A stretch of 64,000 nt of DNA from Streptomyces griseofuscus. GTDB taxonomy: Bacteria; Actinomycetota; Actinomycetes; Streptomycetales; Streptomycetaceae. Of this stretch, positions 14,745 to 23,482 are shown piece by piece. The stretch is from assembly GCF_014673495.1 (NCBI RefSeq), contig NZ_CP051006.1:5642001-5706000 (forward strand), read 5' to 3'. A model generated the notes under the pieces. It was not told where the DNA came from and made no database searches. It was given only the letters and a program-made list of their open reading frames with translations. The number at the start of each line of letters is the position of its first letter. Positions within the stretch are counted from its first letter, which is position 1. The position numbers and the translations under genes are program-made.

Positions 14745-15410
14745 ATGAGCAACTTCCCCGGCGCGGCCAGCGGCCTGTACGAAGGGCCCCGGCCCGACGC
14801 GCGCTATGTGATCCCGCGCTTCGTCGAGCGCACCTCCCAGGGCGTCCGCGAGTACGACCCGTACGCGAAGCTCTTCGAAGAGCGCGTGATCTTCCTGGGC
14901 GTGCAGATCGACGACGCCTCCGCCAACGACGTCATGGCGCAGCTGCTGTGCCTGGAGTCGATGGACCCGGACCGGGACATCTCGATCTACATCAACAGCC
15001 CGGGCGGCGACATGACCGCCCTGACGGCGATCTACGACACGATGCAGTTCGTGAAGCCCGACATCCAGACGGTGTGCATGGGCCAGGCGGCCTCCGCCGC
15101 GGCCGTGCTGCTCGCCGCCGGCACCCCGGGCAAGCGCATGGCGCTGCCGAACTCCCGGATCCTGATCCACCAGCCGGCCGGTTCCAGCGGCCGCGGGCAG
15201 CTCTCCGACCTGGAGATCATCGCCAAGGAGTTCACCCGGATGCGTGAGCAGCTGGAGAACATGCTGGCCAAGCACTCGAACCAGCCGCTGGAGAAGGTCC
15301 GCGAGGACATCGAGCGCGACAAGATCCTCACGGCCGAGGAGGCGCTGGAGTACGGCCTCGTCGACCAGATCATCTCCACCCGCAAGCTGAACAACGCCGA
15401 CGTCCGCTGA
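14745..15410 (+). CDS. clpP2: ATP-dependent Clp protease proteolytic subunit ClpP2
   Basis: A 221-residue ClpP paralog. The longer N-terminus (SNFPGAASGLYEGPRPDARY, then VIPRFVERTSQGVREYDPYA) is the ClpP2 pattern. Catalytic Ser in VCMGQAASAAAVLL, His in RILIHQPAGSS, Asp in REDIERDKILT. It forms a mixed tetradecamer with ClpP1 and docks ClpX through hydrophobic pockets. ATG 14745 has weak upstream purines. The operon clpP1P2 ends at the stem-loop at 15432-15478. Confidence 0.96.
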   Translation: MSNFPGAASGLYEGPRPDARYVIPRFVERTSQGVREYDPYAKLFEERVIFLGVQIDDASANDVMAQLLCLESMDPDRDISIYINSPGGDMTALTAIYDTMQFVKPDIQTVCMGQAASAAAVLLAAGTPGKRMALPNSRILIHQPAGSSGRGQLSDLEIIAKEFTRMREQLENMLAKHSNQPLEKVREDIERDKILTAEEALEYGLVDQIISTRKLNNADVR

Positions 15411-15431
15411 CGCGGAGCGGCGCGCTCTCAA

Positions 15432-15478
15432 GCCCCCCACGGCAGGGCTCACGGCAAGTGAACCCTGCCAAGGGGGGC
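15432..15478 (+). terminator. Stem-loop between clpP2 and clpX
   Basis: GCCCCCC (15432-15438) and GGCAGGG (15441-15447) pair with CCCTGCC (15463-15469) and GGGGGGC (15472-15478). It probably ends or attenuates the clpP1P2 transcript. From memory, clpX is transcribed separately in Streptomyces. Confidence 0.65.
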
Positions 15479-15579
15479 CCGAACATCGGGCCCGGCAAGG
15501 TACCGTCGGACATAAGGCAGCACCAGGAGCCGCTGGAACGCAGTGTCCAGGCGGCTCCCAGGCGAAGGGGAAGCACACC

Positions 15580-16866
15580 GTGGCACGCATCGGTGACGGC
15601 GGCGATCTGCTCAAGTGCTCGTTCTGCGGCAAGAGCCAGAAGCAGGTCAAGAAGCTCATCGCAGGGCCCGGTGTGTACATCTGCGACGAGTGCATCGATC
15701 TCTGCAACGAGATCATCGAGGAAGAGCTGGCCGAGACCAGCGAGGTGCGCTGGGAAGAGCTGCCCAAGCCCCGCGAGATCTACGAGTTCCTCGAGGGCTA
15801 CGTGGTCGGCCAGGAGGCCGCCAAGAAGGCGCTGTCCGTCGCGGTGTACAACCACTACAAGCGGGTCCAGGCGGGCGAGAACGGCGGCGCGAGCGGCCGT
15901 GACGACGCCATCGAGCTGGCGAAGTCCAACATCCTCCTGCTGGGCCCCACGGGCTCCGGCAAGACCCTCCTCGCCCAGACCCTGGCGCGCATGCTGAACG
16001 TGCCGTTCGCCATCGCCGACGCGACCGCGCTGACGGAGGCGGGCTATGTCGGCGAGGACGTGGAGAACATCCTCCTCAAGCTCATCCAGGCCGCCGACTA
16101 CGACGTCAAGAAGGCCGAGACGGGCATCATCTACATCGACGAGATCGACAAGGTGGCCCGCAAGAGCGAGAACCCGTCGATCACCCGGGACGTCAGCGGC
16201 GAGGGCGTGCAGCAGGCCCTGCTGAAGATCCTGGAGGGCACCACCGCCTCGGTGCCGCCGCAGGGCGGCCGCAAGCACCCGCACCAGGAGTTCATCCAGA
16301 TCGACACGACGAACGTGCTGTTCATCGTGGGCGGTGCCTTCGCCGGTCTGGAGAAGATCATCGAGTCGCGGGCGGGCGCCAAGGGCATCGGCTTCGGCGC
16401 GACGATCCTGTCCAAGCGCGAGCTGGAGGCCAAGGACGTCTTCGAGGACGTCATGCCGGAGGACCTGGTCAAGTTCGGCATGATCCCCGAGTTCATCGGC
16501 CGGCTGCCGGTGATCACCTCGGTCCACAACCTGGACCGCGAGGCCCTGCTACAGATCCTGGTCGAGCCGCGCAACGCGCTCGTCAAGCAGTACCAGCGCC
16601 TCTTCGAACTCGACGGCGTGGAGCTGGACTTCGAGCGCGAGGCCCTGGAGGCCATCGCCGACCAGGCCATCCTCCGCCAGACCGGCGCCCGCGGCCTGCG
16701 CGCCATCATGGAGGAAGTCCTCCAGGGCGTGATGTACGAGGTCCCGTCCCGCAAGGACGTCGCCCGCGTCGTCATCACCGCCGACGTGGTCCTCTCGAAC
16801 GTCAACCCGACCCTGATCCCCCGCGACGCCCGCGGACGGGGTTCGGGGGAGCAGAAGACGGCGTAG
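15580..16866 (+). CDS. clpX: ATP-dependent Clp protease ATP-binding subunit ClpX
   Basis: A 428-residue AAA+ unfoldase. The N-terminal zinc-binding domain has CSFCG...CDECIDLC (residues 13-42). Walker A is GPTGSGKT (about 125), Walker B is IIYIDEIDK (about 187), the pore loop is GYVGEDV, and RDVSGEGVQQALLKILEG contains the sensor/trans-acting region. The ClpP-contacting loop GIGFGA is present near residue 268. It recognises tagged substrates, unfolds them and threads them into ClpP1P2. GTG 15580 follows GAAGGGGAAG. A strong terminator follows. Confidence 0.97.
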   Translation: MARIGDGGDLLKCSFCGKSQKQVKKLIAGPGVYICDECIDLCNEIIEEELAETSEVRWEELPKPREIYEFLEGYVVGQEAAKKALSVAVYNHYKRVQAGENGGASGRDDAIELAKSNILLLGPTGSGKTLLAQTLARMLNVPFAIADATALTEAGYVGEDVENILLKLIQAADYDVKKAETGIIYIDEIDKVARKSENPSITRDVSGEGVQQALLKILEGTTASVPPQGGRKHPHQEFIQIDTTNVLFIVGGAFAGLEKIIESRAGAKGIGFGATILSKRELEAKDVFEDVMPEDLVKFGMIPEFIGRLPVITSVHNLDREALLQILVEPRNALVKQYQRLFELDGVELDFEREALEAIADQAILRQTGARGLRAIMEEVLQGVMYEVPSRKDVARVVITADVVLSNVNPTLIPRDARGRGSGEQKTA

Positions 16867-16886
16867 CCAGCCGCCCGAACGACGTG

Positions 16887-16920
16887 GAAGGGGCCCCGGT
16901 CATCAGACCGGGGCCCCTTC
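16887..16920. terminator. Bidirectional terminator after clpX
   Basis: GAAGGGGCCCCGGTC / GACCGGGGCCCCTTC, a perfect 15-bp stem with an ATCA loop. It lies between the convergent clpX and membrane-protein genes. Confidence 0.9.
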
Positions 16921-16974
16921 CGCGTGCCTGGGGGCGGACGCCAACGGGCCTACGCCCCTGGGCGGTTACGCCGG

Positions 16975-17982
16975 TTACGCCTTGACCCGCACGTCGTTGC
17001 GCAGCTTCGTCGCCAGTTCGGCGGTCTCGTCCAGGGAGCCGGACTGGCCGGAGGCGAGGGAGGCCACGCTGTAGTCGGACACGAAGGCGACGGTGCTGTG
17101 GTCGCCCCAGATGCACATCGGCATCTTGAAGCTCTTCGGCATGCCGGAGGACGAGGACGAGGAGTCGGTGTTGTCGATCTGCGCCACCTGGCACTTCATG
17201 ACGCCGTTGGAGAACCCGGCCGGGTGCACGGTCTCCGGACTGCCGAGCATCTTGCCCTTGGTGGTGGAGTCGCTCTGGTCCTTCGACGACTCGGTCTTGA
17301 TCTTGGCGAACATCGCGTCCACCACGGCCTCGGGGTTGTCGATGGTGCCGTACACCCCGCTGAAGGACAGGCCCTTCTTGGTCAGCCCGGTGCCGGTCTC
17401 GTAGCTGGAGCTGACCTCCGTGGGGTTCTGCACACCCCACTTCTGGAAGTCCGACTTGTCGGAGTCGCTGAGCCCGTCCGAGGACCCGTCCGAGCCGTCC
17501 TGCTTGGTGTAGGTCCCGTTGATCACCGTCGCCGGCGTTATCAGCTTGTGCGCGCCGTCGTTCGCGACGGTGCTGCTGCCGTCGCTGCCGCCGAGCAGGA
17601 AGACCGCGCCCACCACGATCGCCGCCACGACCACGACCGAGCCGATGATCAGGCCGGTCTTCTTCTTGCCGCCACCCGGCTGGGGCGGCTGCGGCATGCC
17701 GCCGTAGGGCTGCTGCTGGCCATAGGGCTGCTGGCCGTACGGACCGGGCTGCTGGGGCATCCCCGGCTGCTGGGGGTAGCCGTACCCCGGCTGCTGCGGC
17801 GGGGCCTGCTGGGGGTAGCCGTAGCCGGGCTGCGGCGGCTGTCCGTAGGGGCCGCCCTGCGGCTGCTGACCGTACGGACCCGGCTGCTGCGGCTGCCCGT
17901 ACGGACCGGGCTGACCCGGCTGTCCGTAGGGACCCGGCTGCTGGGGTGGCTGACCGTACGGGCCCGGCTGGTTGTTGCTCAT
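16975..17982 (-). CDS. Single-pass membrane protein with Pro/Gln/Tyr/Gly repeat N-terminus
   Basis: A 335-residue protein. Residues 1 to about 110 consist of variants of P-G-P-Y-G-Q (for example NNQPGPYGQPPQQPGPYGQ), a low-complexity cytoplasmic region. Next comes KKKTGLIIGSVVVVAAIVVG, a membrane helix, and then about 180 residues, presumably extracellular, with acidic/Ser-rich patches and a C-terminal folded part (TAELATKLRNDVRVKA). No lipobox. ATG 17982 follows GGGGATCCCAGAG; the frame extends further upstream but loses codon bias. Function unknown. It is convergent with clpX and divergent from valS. Confidence 0.82.
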   Translation of the reverse strand: MSNNQPGPYGQPPQQPGPYGQPGQPGPYGQPQQPGPYGQQPQGGPYGQPPQPGYGYPQQAPPQQPGYGYPQQPGMPQQPGPYGQQPYGQQQPYGGMPQPPQPGGGKKKTGLIIGSVVVVAAIVVGAVFLLGGSDGSSTVANDGAHKLITPATVINGTYTKQDGSDGSSDGLSDSDKSDFQKWGVQNPTEVSSSYETGTGLTKKGLSFSGVYGTIDNPEAVVDAMFAKIKTESSKDQSDSTTKGKMLGSPETVHPAGFSNGVMKCQVAQIDNTDSSSSSSGMPKSFKMPMCIWGDHSTVAFVSDYSVASLASGQSGSLDETAELATKLRNDVRVKA

Positions 17983-18106
17983 CTCTGGGATCCCCCTAGG
18001 ACGCTTATATGTCCCTGACATCCTGAACCAGGCCGAAGAACCGCAGGGCACCGGGGGCGGCACCGTTACAGAACAAACGCGTTTCGGGACCGGCCCGTGA
18101 CCCCTC

Positions 18107-18112
18107 TAAACT
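18107..18112 (+). promoter_or_regulatory. valS -10 element giving a leaderless mRNA
   Basis: TAAACT followed by GAGCCCC and then the valS GTG. The predicted transcription start falls on the start codon, and no ribosome-binding site is present. Confidence 0.6.
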
Positions 18113-18119
18113 GAGCCCC

Positions 18120-20744
18120 GTGACCGAGAACGCTCAGCAGCAGCCACCCGCGCCCGACACCGAACTGCCGACCCAGTACGCGCCGGCCGATGTAGAGGGG
18201 CCGCTGTACGAGCGCTGGGTAGAGCGGGGGTACTTCGAGGCGGACGCGAAGAGCGAGAAGCCGCCGTACACCGTCGTCATCCCGCCGCCCAACGTCACCG
18301 GCTCCCTCCACCTGGGCCACGCCTTCGAGCACACGCTCATCGACGCCCTGACCCGCCGCAAGCGCATGCAGGGCTACGAGACCCTGTGGCAGCCCGGCAT
18401 GGACCACGCCGGCATCGCCACCCAGAACGTCGTCGAGCGCGAGCTCGGCAAGGAGGGCAAGTCCCGCCACGACCTGGGCCGCGAGGCATTCGTGGAGCGC
18501 GTCTGGAAGTGGAAGGGCGAGTCCGGCGGCCAGATCTCCGGCCAGATGCGCCGCCTCGGCGACGGCGTCGACTGGTCCCGTGAGCGCTTCACCATGGACG
18601 AGGGCCTCTCCCAGGCCGTCCAGACCATCTTCAAGCGCCTGTACGACGACGAGCTGATCTACCGCGCCGAGCGCATCATCAACTGGTGCCCCCGCTGTCT
18701 GACCGCCATCTCGGACATCGAGGTGGAGTACCAGGACGACGACGGCGAGCTGGTCTCCATGAAGTACGGCGAGGGGGACGACGCCATCGTCGTCGCCACC
18801 ACCCGTGCCGAGACGATGCTCGGTGACACGGCCGTCGCCGTCCACCCCGAGGACGAGCGCTACCGGCACCTGGTCGGCAAGCTCATCAAGCTCCCGCTGA
18901 CCGACCGCTCCATCCCGGTCGTCGCCGACGCCCATGTCGACCCCGAGTTCGGCACCGGCGCCGTCAAGGTGACCCCGGCGCACGACCCGAACGACTTCGA
19001 GATCGGCCAGCGCCACGACCTGCCGTCCATCACCGTGATGGACGAACACGCCGTGATCACCGTGCACGGCCCCTTCCAGGGCATGGACCGCCTGGAGGCC
19101 CGCTCCGCCATCGTGGCCGCGCTGCGCGCCGAGGGCCGGATCGTCGCCGAGAAGCGGCCGTACGTCCACTCCGTCGGCCACTGCTCGCGCTGCAAGACCA
19201 CCATCGAGCCGCGGCTGTCCATGCAGTGGTGGGTCAAGGTCGGCCCGCTCGCCAAGGCCGCGGGTGACGCGGTCCGCGAGGGCAAGGTCAAGATCCATCC
19301 GCAGGAGATGGAGAAGCGGTACTTCGACTGGGTCGACAACCTCCACGACTGGTGCATCTCGCGCCAGTTGTGGTGGGGCCACCGGATCCCGGTGTGGTAC
19401 GGCCCCGAGGGCGAGGTCGTCTGCGTCGGCCCCGGCGAGCAGCCGCCCGCCGGCGAGGGCTGGCACCAGGACACCGACGTCCTCGACACCTGGTTCTCCT
19501 CCGGCCTGTGGCCCTTCTCCACCCTGGGCTGGCCGGAACAGACCGAGTCGCTCGCGAAGTTCTACCCGAACTCCGTCCTGGTCACCGGCTACGACATCCT
19601 CTTCTTCTGGGTCGCCCGGATGATGATGTTCGGCCTGTACGCGATGGACGGCACCCCGCCGTTCCACACCATCGCCCTGCACGGCATGGTCCGCGACCAG
19701 TTCGGCAAGAAGATGTCGAAGTCCTTCGGCAACGCGGTCAACCCGCTGGACTGGATGGACAAGTACGGCAGCGACGCCCTGCGCTTCACGCTGGCCCGCG
19801 GCGCCAACCCGGGCGTCGACGTGCCGATCGGCGAGGACTGGGTCCAGGGCTCGCGCAACTTCGCCAACAAGATCTGGAACGCCACGCGCTTCGCGCTGAT
19901 GAACGGCGCGACGGTCGAGGGTCCGCTGCCCGAGGCGTCGAAGCTCTCGGCGACGGACCGCTGGATCCTCTCCCGCCTCAACTCGGTCGTGGCCGAAGTC
20001 GACGCGCTGTACGAGGACTTCCAGTTCGCCAAGCTGTCGGACGCCCTCTTCCACTTCGCGTGGGACGAGGTCTTCGACTGGTACGTCGAGCTGTCCAAGA
20101 CCGTCTTCCAGGCGGGCGGCGAGCAGGCCGAGGTCTCCAAGCGGGTCCTGGGCGAGGTCCTGGACGTCACCCTGAAGCTGCTGCACCCGGTGGTCCCGTT
20201 CGTCACGGAGACGCTGTGGACGACGCTGACCGGCGGCGAGTCGATCGTCATCGCCGAGTGGCCGACCGACAGCGGCTTCCGTGACGCGGCCGCCGAGCAG
20301 GAGATCTCCGCGCTCCAGTCCGTGATCACCGAGGTCCGCCGCTTCCGCGCCGACCAGGGCCTCCAGCCCGGCCAGCGGGTCCCGGCCCGGCTGACCCTGG
20401 ACGGCACGGCGCTGGCGCCGCACGAGGCGGCCATCCGCCAGCTGCTGCGCCTCCAGCCGGAGGGCGACTCCTTCACGGCGACGGCCACCCTGCCGATCGC
20501 CGGCGCCGAGGTCGCCCTCGACCTCTCCGGCACCATCGACGTGGCCGCCGAGCGCAAGCGCCTCGCGAAGGACCTGGCGGCAGCGCAGAAGGAGCGTCAG
20601 CAGGCCGAGGCCAAGCTGGGCAACGAGGCGTTCCTGGCGAAGGCCCCGGACCACGTCGTGGAGAAGATCCGCACGCGGCTCACGAAGGCCGACGAGGACA
20701 TCTCGCGGATCGAGAGCCAGCTGGCGAAGCTGCCAGAAGCGTGA
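18120..20744 (+). CDS. valS: Valyl-tRNA synthetase
   Basis: An 874-residue class I aminoacyl-tRNA synthetase that charges tRNA-Val. The HIGH-type motif is NVTGSLHLGHAFEHTLIDAL (about residue 58), the editing (CP1) domain contains VATTRAETMLGDTAVAVHPED, and the KMSKS loop is GKKMSKSFGNAVNPLDW (about residue 527). An anticodon-binding domain and a C-terminal coiled coil (AAQKERQQAEAKLGNEAFLA) complete it. Length is normal. GTG 18120 has no Shine-Dalgarno and sits 7 nt after TAAACT. No T-box or leader peptide was found upstream, in contrast to leuS. Confidence 0.98.
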   Translation: MTENAQQQPPAPDTELPTQYAPADVEGPLYERWVERGYFEADAKSEKPPYTVVIPPPNVTGSLHLGHAFEHTLIDALTRRKRMQGYETLWQPGMDHAGIATQNVVERELGKEGKSRHDLGREAFVERVWKWKGESGGQISGQMRRLGDGVDWSRERFTMDEGLSQAVQTIFKRLYDDELIYRAERIINWCPRCLTAISDIEVEYQDDDGELVSMKYGEGDDAIVVATTRAETMLGDTAVAVHPEDERYRHLVGKLIKLPLTDRSIPVVADAHVDPEFGTGAVKVTPAHDPNDFEIGQRHDLPSITVMDEHAVITVHGPFQGMDRLEARSAIVAALRAEGRIVAEKRPYVHSVGHCSRCKTTIEPRLSMQWWVKVGPLAKAAGDAVREGKVKIHPQEMEKRYFDWVDNLHDWCISRQLWWGHRIPVWYGPEGEVVCVGPGEQPPAGEGWHQDTDVLDTWFSSGLWPFSTLGWPEQTESLAKFYPNSVLVTGYDILFFWVARMMMFGLYAMDGTPPFHTIALHGMVRDQFGKKMSKSFGNAVNPLDWMDKYGSDALRFTLARGANPGVDVPIGEDWVQGSRNFANKIWNATRFALMNGATVEGPLPEASKLSATDRWILSRLNSVVAEVDALYEDFQFAKLSDALFHFAWDEVFDWYVELSKTVFQAGGEQAEVSKRVLGEVLDVTLKLLHPVVPFVTETLWTTLTGGESIVIAEWPTDSGFRDAAAEQEISALQSVITEVRRFRADQGLQPGQRVPARLTLDGTALAPHEAAIRQLLRLQPEGDSFTATATLPIAGAEVALDLSGTIDVAAERKRLAKDLAAAQKERQQAEAKLGNEAFLAKAPDHVVEKIRTRLTKADEDISRIESQLAKLPEA

Positions 20745-20777
20745 GTCACTCACGCCGGTCAGTGTGGGGGACTCGCA

Positions 20778-20852
20778 CATGACCAGCGTGAACCGGTTCG
20801 CGCCGGGGCTGAAGAACCTCACGCATGACCAAGCGTGAACCGGTTCACGCTG
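20778..20852. repeat. Imperfect direct repeat including a 20-bp perfect palindrome
   Basis: CATGACCAGCGTGAACCGGTTC at 20778-20799 (given here only as a unit with one base fewer than its partner) recurs at 20824-20846 with one extra A. The second copy contains the perfect palindrome AGCGTGAACCGGTTCACGCT at 20832-20851; the first copy ends GCGCC in place of ACGCT. Both lie between valS and folC, upstream of the folC promoter and a terminator. Confidence 0.75.
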
Positions 20853-20855
20853 GCC

Positions 20856-20890
20856 GAAGGCCCCGGTACCGACCAGGCACCGGGGCCTTC
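20856..20890 (+). terminator. valS terminator
   Basis: GAAGGCCCCGGT / ACCGGGGCCTTC, 12-bp perfect stem with an 11-nt loop, about 110 nt after valS and just before the folC promoter. Confidence 0.85.
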
Positions 20891-20915
20891 GCCCACCCAT
20901 GTCAGTGGGGCTCCG

Positions 20916-20921
20916 TAGACT
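20916..20921 (+). promoter_or_regulatory. folC -10 element giving a leaderless mRNA
   Basis: TAGACT, then GATACCC and the GTG of folC. Spacing places the transcription start at the start codon. Confidence 0.6.
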
Positions 20922-20928
20922 GATACCC

Positions 20929-22443
20929 GTGAGCGACCTCCCGCACGAGAACGACCAGCCCGATCCCCTCGACCCGTTCGAGGAGATCATCGAGGCCGAG
21001 ACCGACCGCGACCCCGACCTCGCCGTCATCGAGGCAGGCAGCCGTACCCTGCGTACCCAGGGCGGCGCGCCGCAGGCCGATGTGCCCGCGCGGCCCGAGG
21101 ACCCGGAAGTCGACAAGGCGCTGCGCGAGGTCGAGGCGGAGCTGGCGACCCGCTGGGGCGAGACCAAGCTGGAGCCCTCGGTCAGCAGGATCTCCGCGCT
21201 GATGGACGTGCTGGGCGACCCCCAGCGCTCGTACCCCTCGATCCACATCACGGGTACGAACGGCAAGACCTCCACCGCCCGCATGATCGAGTGCCTGCTC
21301 GGCGCCTTCGAGCTGCGCACCGGCCGCTACACCAGCCCCCATGTGCAGTCGATCACCGAGCGGATCAGCCTGGACGGCGCCCCGGTCTCCGCCGAGCGCT
21401 TCATCGAGACGTACCAGGACATCAAGCCGTACATCGAGATGGTGGACGCCGCCCAGGAGTACCGGCTGTCCTTCTTCGAGGTCCTCACCGGCATGGCCTA
21501 CGCCGCCTTCGCGGACGCGCCGGTCGACGTGGCCGTCGTGGAGGTCGGCATGGGCGGCTCCTGGGACGCCACCAATGTGATCGACGGCGATGTCGCCGTC
21601 GTCACCCCGATCGGCCTGGACCACACCGACCGCCTCGGCGAGACCACCGGCGAGATCGCCGGCGAGAAGGCCGGCGTCATCAAGCAGGGTGCCACCGTCA
21701 TCCTGGCCCAGCAGCCCGTGGACGCCGCCCAGGTGCTGCTGAAGAAGGCCGTGGAGGTCGACGCCACCGTGGCCCGCGAGGGCCTGGAGTTCGGCATCGT
21801 GGCCCGCCAGGTCGCCGTCGGCGGACAGATGCTCACCCTGCGCGGCCTCGGCGGCGAGTACCCCGAGGTCTACCTCCCGCTGCACGGCGCCCACCAGGCG
21901 CACAACGCGGCCGTGGCGCTCGCCGCCGTGGAGGCCTTCTTCGGCGTCGGCGCCCAGCGTGCCGAGCCGCTGGACATCGACACCGTCCGCAAGGCGTTCG
22001 CCGCCGTCTCCTCCCCGGGCCGCCTGGAGGTCGTACGACGCTCTCCCACCGTCGTCCTGGACGCCGCGCACAACCCGGCCGGCGCCGAGGCCACCGCAGA
22101 GGCGGTGCGCGAGGCGTTCGACTTCACGCGGCTGATCGGCGTGGTCGGCGCGAGCGGCGACAAGAACGTGCGCGGGCTGCTGGAGGCCTTCGAGCCGATC
22201 TTCGCCGAGGTCGTCGTCACCCAGAACTCCAGCCACCGCGCCATGGACGCGGACGAACTGGCCGCCATCGCCGTCGAGGTCTTCGGTGACGAGCGGGTCC
22301 AGGTCGAACCGAGGCTGCCCGACGCCCTGGAGGCCGCGATCACGCTGGCCGAGGAGGAGGGCGAGTTCGCGGGCGGCGGTGTGCTGGTCACCGGTTCCGT
22401 CATCACGGTCGGCGAGGCCCGGCTGCTGCTGGGCAAGGGCTGA
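20929..22443 (+). CDS. folC: Folylpolyglutamate / dihydrofolate synthase
   Basis: A 504-residue Mur-ligase-superfamily enzyme that adds glutamate to dihydropteroate or folates. The P-loop is HITGTNGKTSTARMIE (about residue 107). YTSPHVQSITERISLDG is the omega/folate loop, VEVGMGGSWDATNVID contains the Mg-binding Glu, and PSPGRLEVVRR-type and LDAAHNPAGAEATAEAV motifs belong to the C-terminal domain. The roughly 80-residue acidic N-terminal extension (ENDQPDPLDPFEEIIEAETD) is typical of Streptomyces FolC. GTG 20929 agrees with the leaderless promoter; the frame opens at 20899 but that GTG/ATG region precedes the promoter. It overlaps closely with the DUF4233 gene. Confidence 0.95.
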   Translation: MSDLPHENDQPDPLDPFEEIIEAETDRDPDLAVIEAGSRTLRTQGGAPQADVPARPEDPEVDKALREVEAELATRWGETKLEPSVSRISALMDVLGDPQRSYPSIHITGTNGKTSTARMIECLLGAFELRTGRYTSPHVQSITERISLDGAPVSAERFIETYQDIKPYIEMVDAAQEYRLSFFEVLTGMAYAAFADAPVDVAVVEVGMGGSWDATNVIDGDVAVVTPIGLDHTDRLGETTGEIAGEKAGVIKQGATVILAQQPVDAAQVLLKKAVEVDATVAREGLEFGIVARQVAVGGQMLTLRGLGGEYPEVYLPLHGAHQAHNAAVALAAVEAFFGVGAQRAEPLDIDTVRKAFAAVSSPGRLEVVRRSPTVVLDAAHNPAGAEATAEAVREAFDFTRLIGVVGASGDKNVRGLLEAFEPIFAEVVVTQNSSHRAMDADELAAIAVEVFGDERVQVEPRLPDALEAAITLAEEEGEFAGGGVLVTGSVITVGEARLLLGKG

Positions 22444-22453
22444 GGAGTCCGAC

Positions 22454-22807
22454 GTGCGTACGCTCTGTTCATCCACGCTGATCGGCGAGTTCTTCGTCAT
22501 CGGTTTCGCCGGTCTGGTCGCCATGAAGGACCCGAGCCTGTCGGTCTCCACGGTCTGGCTGGTCAGCGGCATCGCCATGGCCCTGTGTGTGCTGCTGTGC
22601 GGCATGGTGACCCGGCCCGGGGGCGTCGCCCTCGGCTGGGCCCTTCAGATCGCCCTGGTCGCCTCCGGTGTCTTCGTGCCGACCATGTATTTCATGGGCG
22701 TGGTGTTCGCCGCCCTGTGGTGGGCCTCGGTGCACTTCGGGCGAAAGGTGGACGAGGCCAAGGCCCGGTTCGCGGCCCAGGCCGAGTCCTCGGCTGACGC
22801 TGCGTAA
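22454..22807 (+). CDS. DUF4233-type small membrane protein downstream of folC
   Basis: A 117-residue protein with four hydrophobic segments (LIGEFFVIGFAGLVAM, VWLVSGIAMALCVLLCGMV, ALGWALQIALVASGVFV, PTMYFMGVVFAALWWASVHF) and a charged C-terminus with RKVDEAKARFAAQAES. This resembles the actinobacterial DUF4233 family, usually encoded right after folC. GTG 22454 uses TGAGGAG, which overlaps the folC stop, so it is probably translationally coupled. Function unknown. Confidence 0.82.
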   Translation: MRTLCSSTLIGEFFVIGFAGLVAMKDPSLSVSTVWLVSGIAMALCVLLCGMVTRPGGVALGWALQIALVASGVFVPTMYFMGVVFAALWWASVHFGRKVDEAKARFAAQAESSADAA

Positions 22808-22873
22808 CGGGCGCCCGGATACGCCCTGTAACCTCGTCCCACCGCACACGTCCCACGCGTAAGGAGTCCCCTC

Positions 22874-23287
22874 GTGAGCCAGCGCACCCTCGTCCTGCTC
22901 AAGCCCGACGCCGTCCGTCGCGGCCTGACCGGCGAGATCATCAGCCGTATCGAGCGCAAGGCCGGCTGGCAGATCACCGCGCTGGAACTGCGCTCCCTGG
23001 ACCAGGACACGCTGGAGCTGCACTACGGCGAGCACAAGGGCAAGCCCTTCTACGAGCCGCTGGTCGCGTTCATGTCCTCCGGTCCGGTCGTCGCCCTGAT
23101 CGTCGAGGGCGAGCGGGTCATCGAGGGCGTGCGCCAGCTCGCCGGTCCGACCGACCCGATCGCCGCCCAGCCCGGCTCCATCCGCGGCGACTTCGGCGTC
23201 ATCGTCCGGGAGAACCTGATCCACGCCTCCGACTCCGAGGAGTCCGCCGAGCGCGAGGTGAAGATCTTCTTCCCGGGCCGCGCGTAA
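22874..23287 (+). CDS. ndk: Nucleoside-diphosphate kinase
   Basis: A 137-residue NDK that transfers the terminal phosphate from ATP to NDPs/dNDPs through a phosphohistidine. Features: RTLVLLKPDAVRRGLTGEII at the N-terminus, a DFGVIVRENLIHASDSEESA block with the catalytic His (about residue 117) and the family Ser residues, and an EREVKIFF C-terminus. GTG 22874 follows AAGGAG. Standard length. It separates folC/DUF4233 from the mre cluster. Confidence 0.97.
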   Translation: MSQRTLVLLKPDAVRRGLTGEIISRIERKAGWQITALELRSLDQDTLELHYGEHKGKPFYEPLVAFMSSGPVVALIVEGERVIEGVRQLAGPTDPIAAQPGSIRGDFGVIVRENLIHASDSEESAEREVKIFFPGRA

Positions 23288-23482
23288 TACCGGCGATAGA
23301 GGGAACGCGCGCCCCCGAACGCCCGTCTCCACAAGCGGGGCGGCCCGCCATCTGGTGACAATGGCGGAGACCCTCGCGCAGTGTTCGTGCAAGCGCGTTT
23401 ACGATGGAAGCCTTCACGTCACAGCACCCGCCTCGCCTGCCTGACATGCCCTCAAAAGCTCAGGAAGGCCAGATGAATCCGG

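Noticed and set aside
17983..18119. Possible T-box or leader peptide before valS
   Set aside because: The spacer is only 137 nt, the predicted transcription start is at the GTG, and there is no run of Val codons or specifier-type stem.
18066..21320. A 1084-residue minus-strand frame opposite valS and folC
   Set aside because: Composition is a mirror of valS codons, no domain is recognisable, and it runs through two promoters and a terminator.
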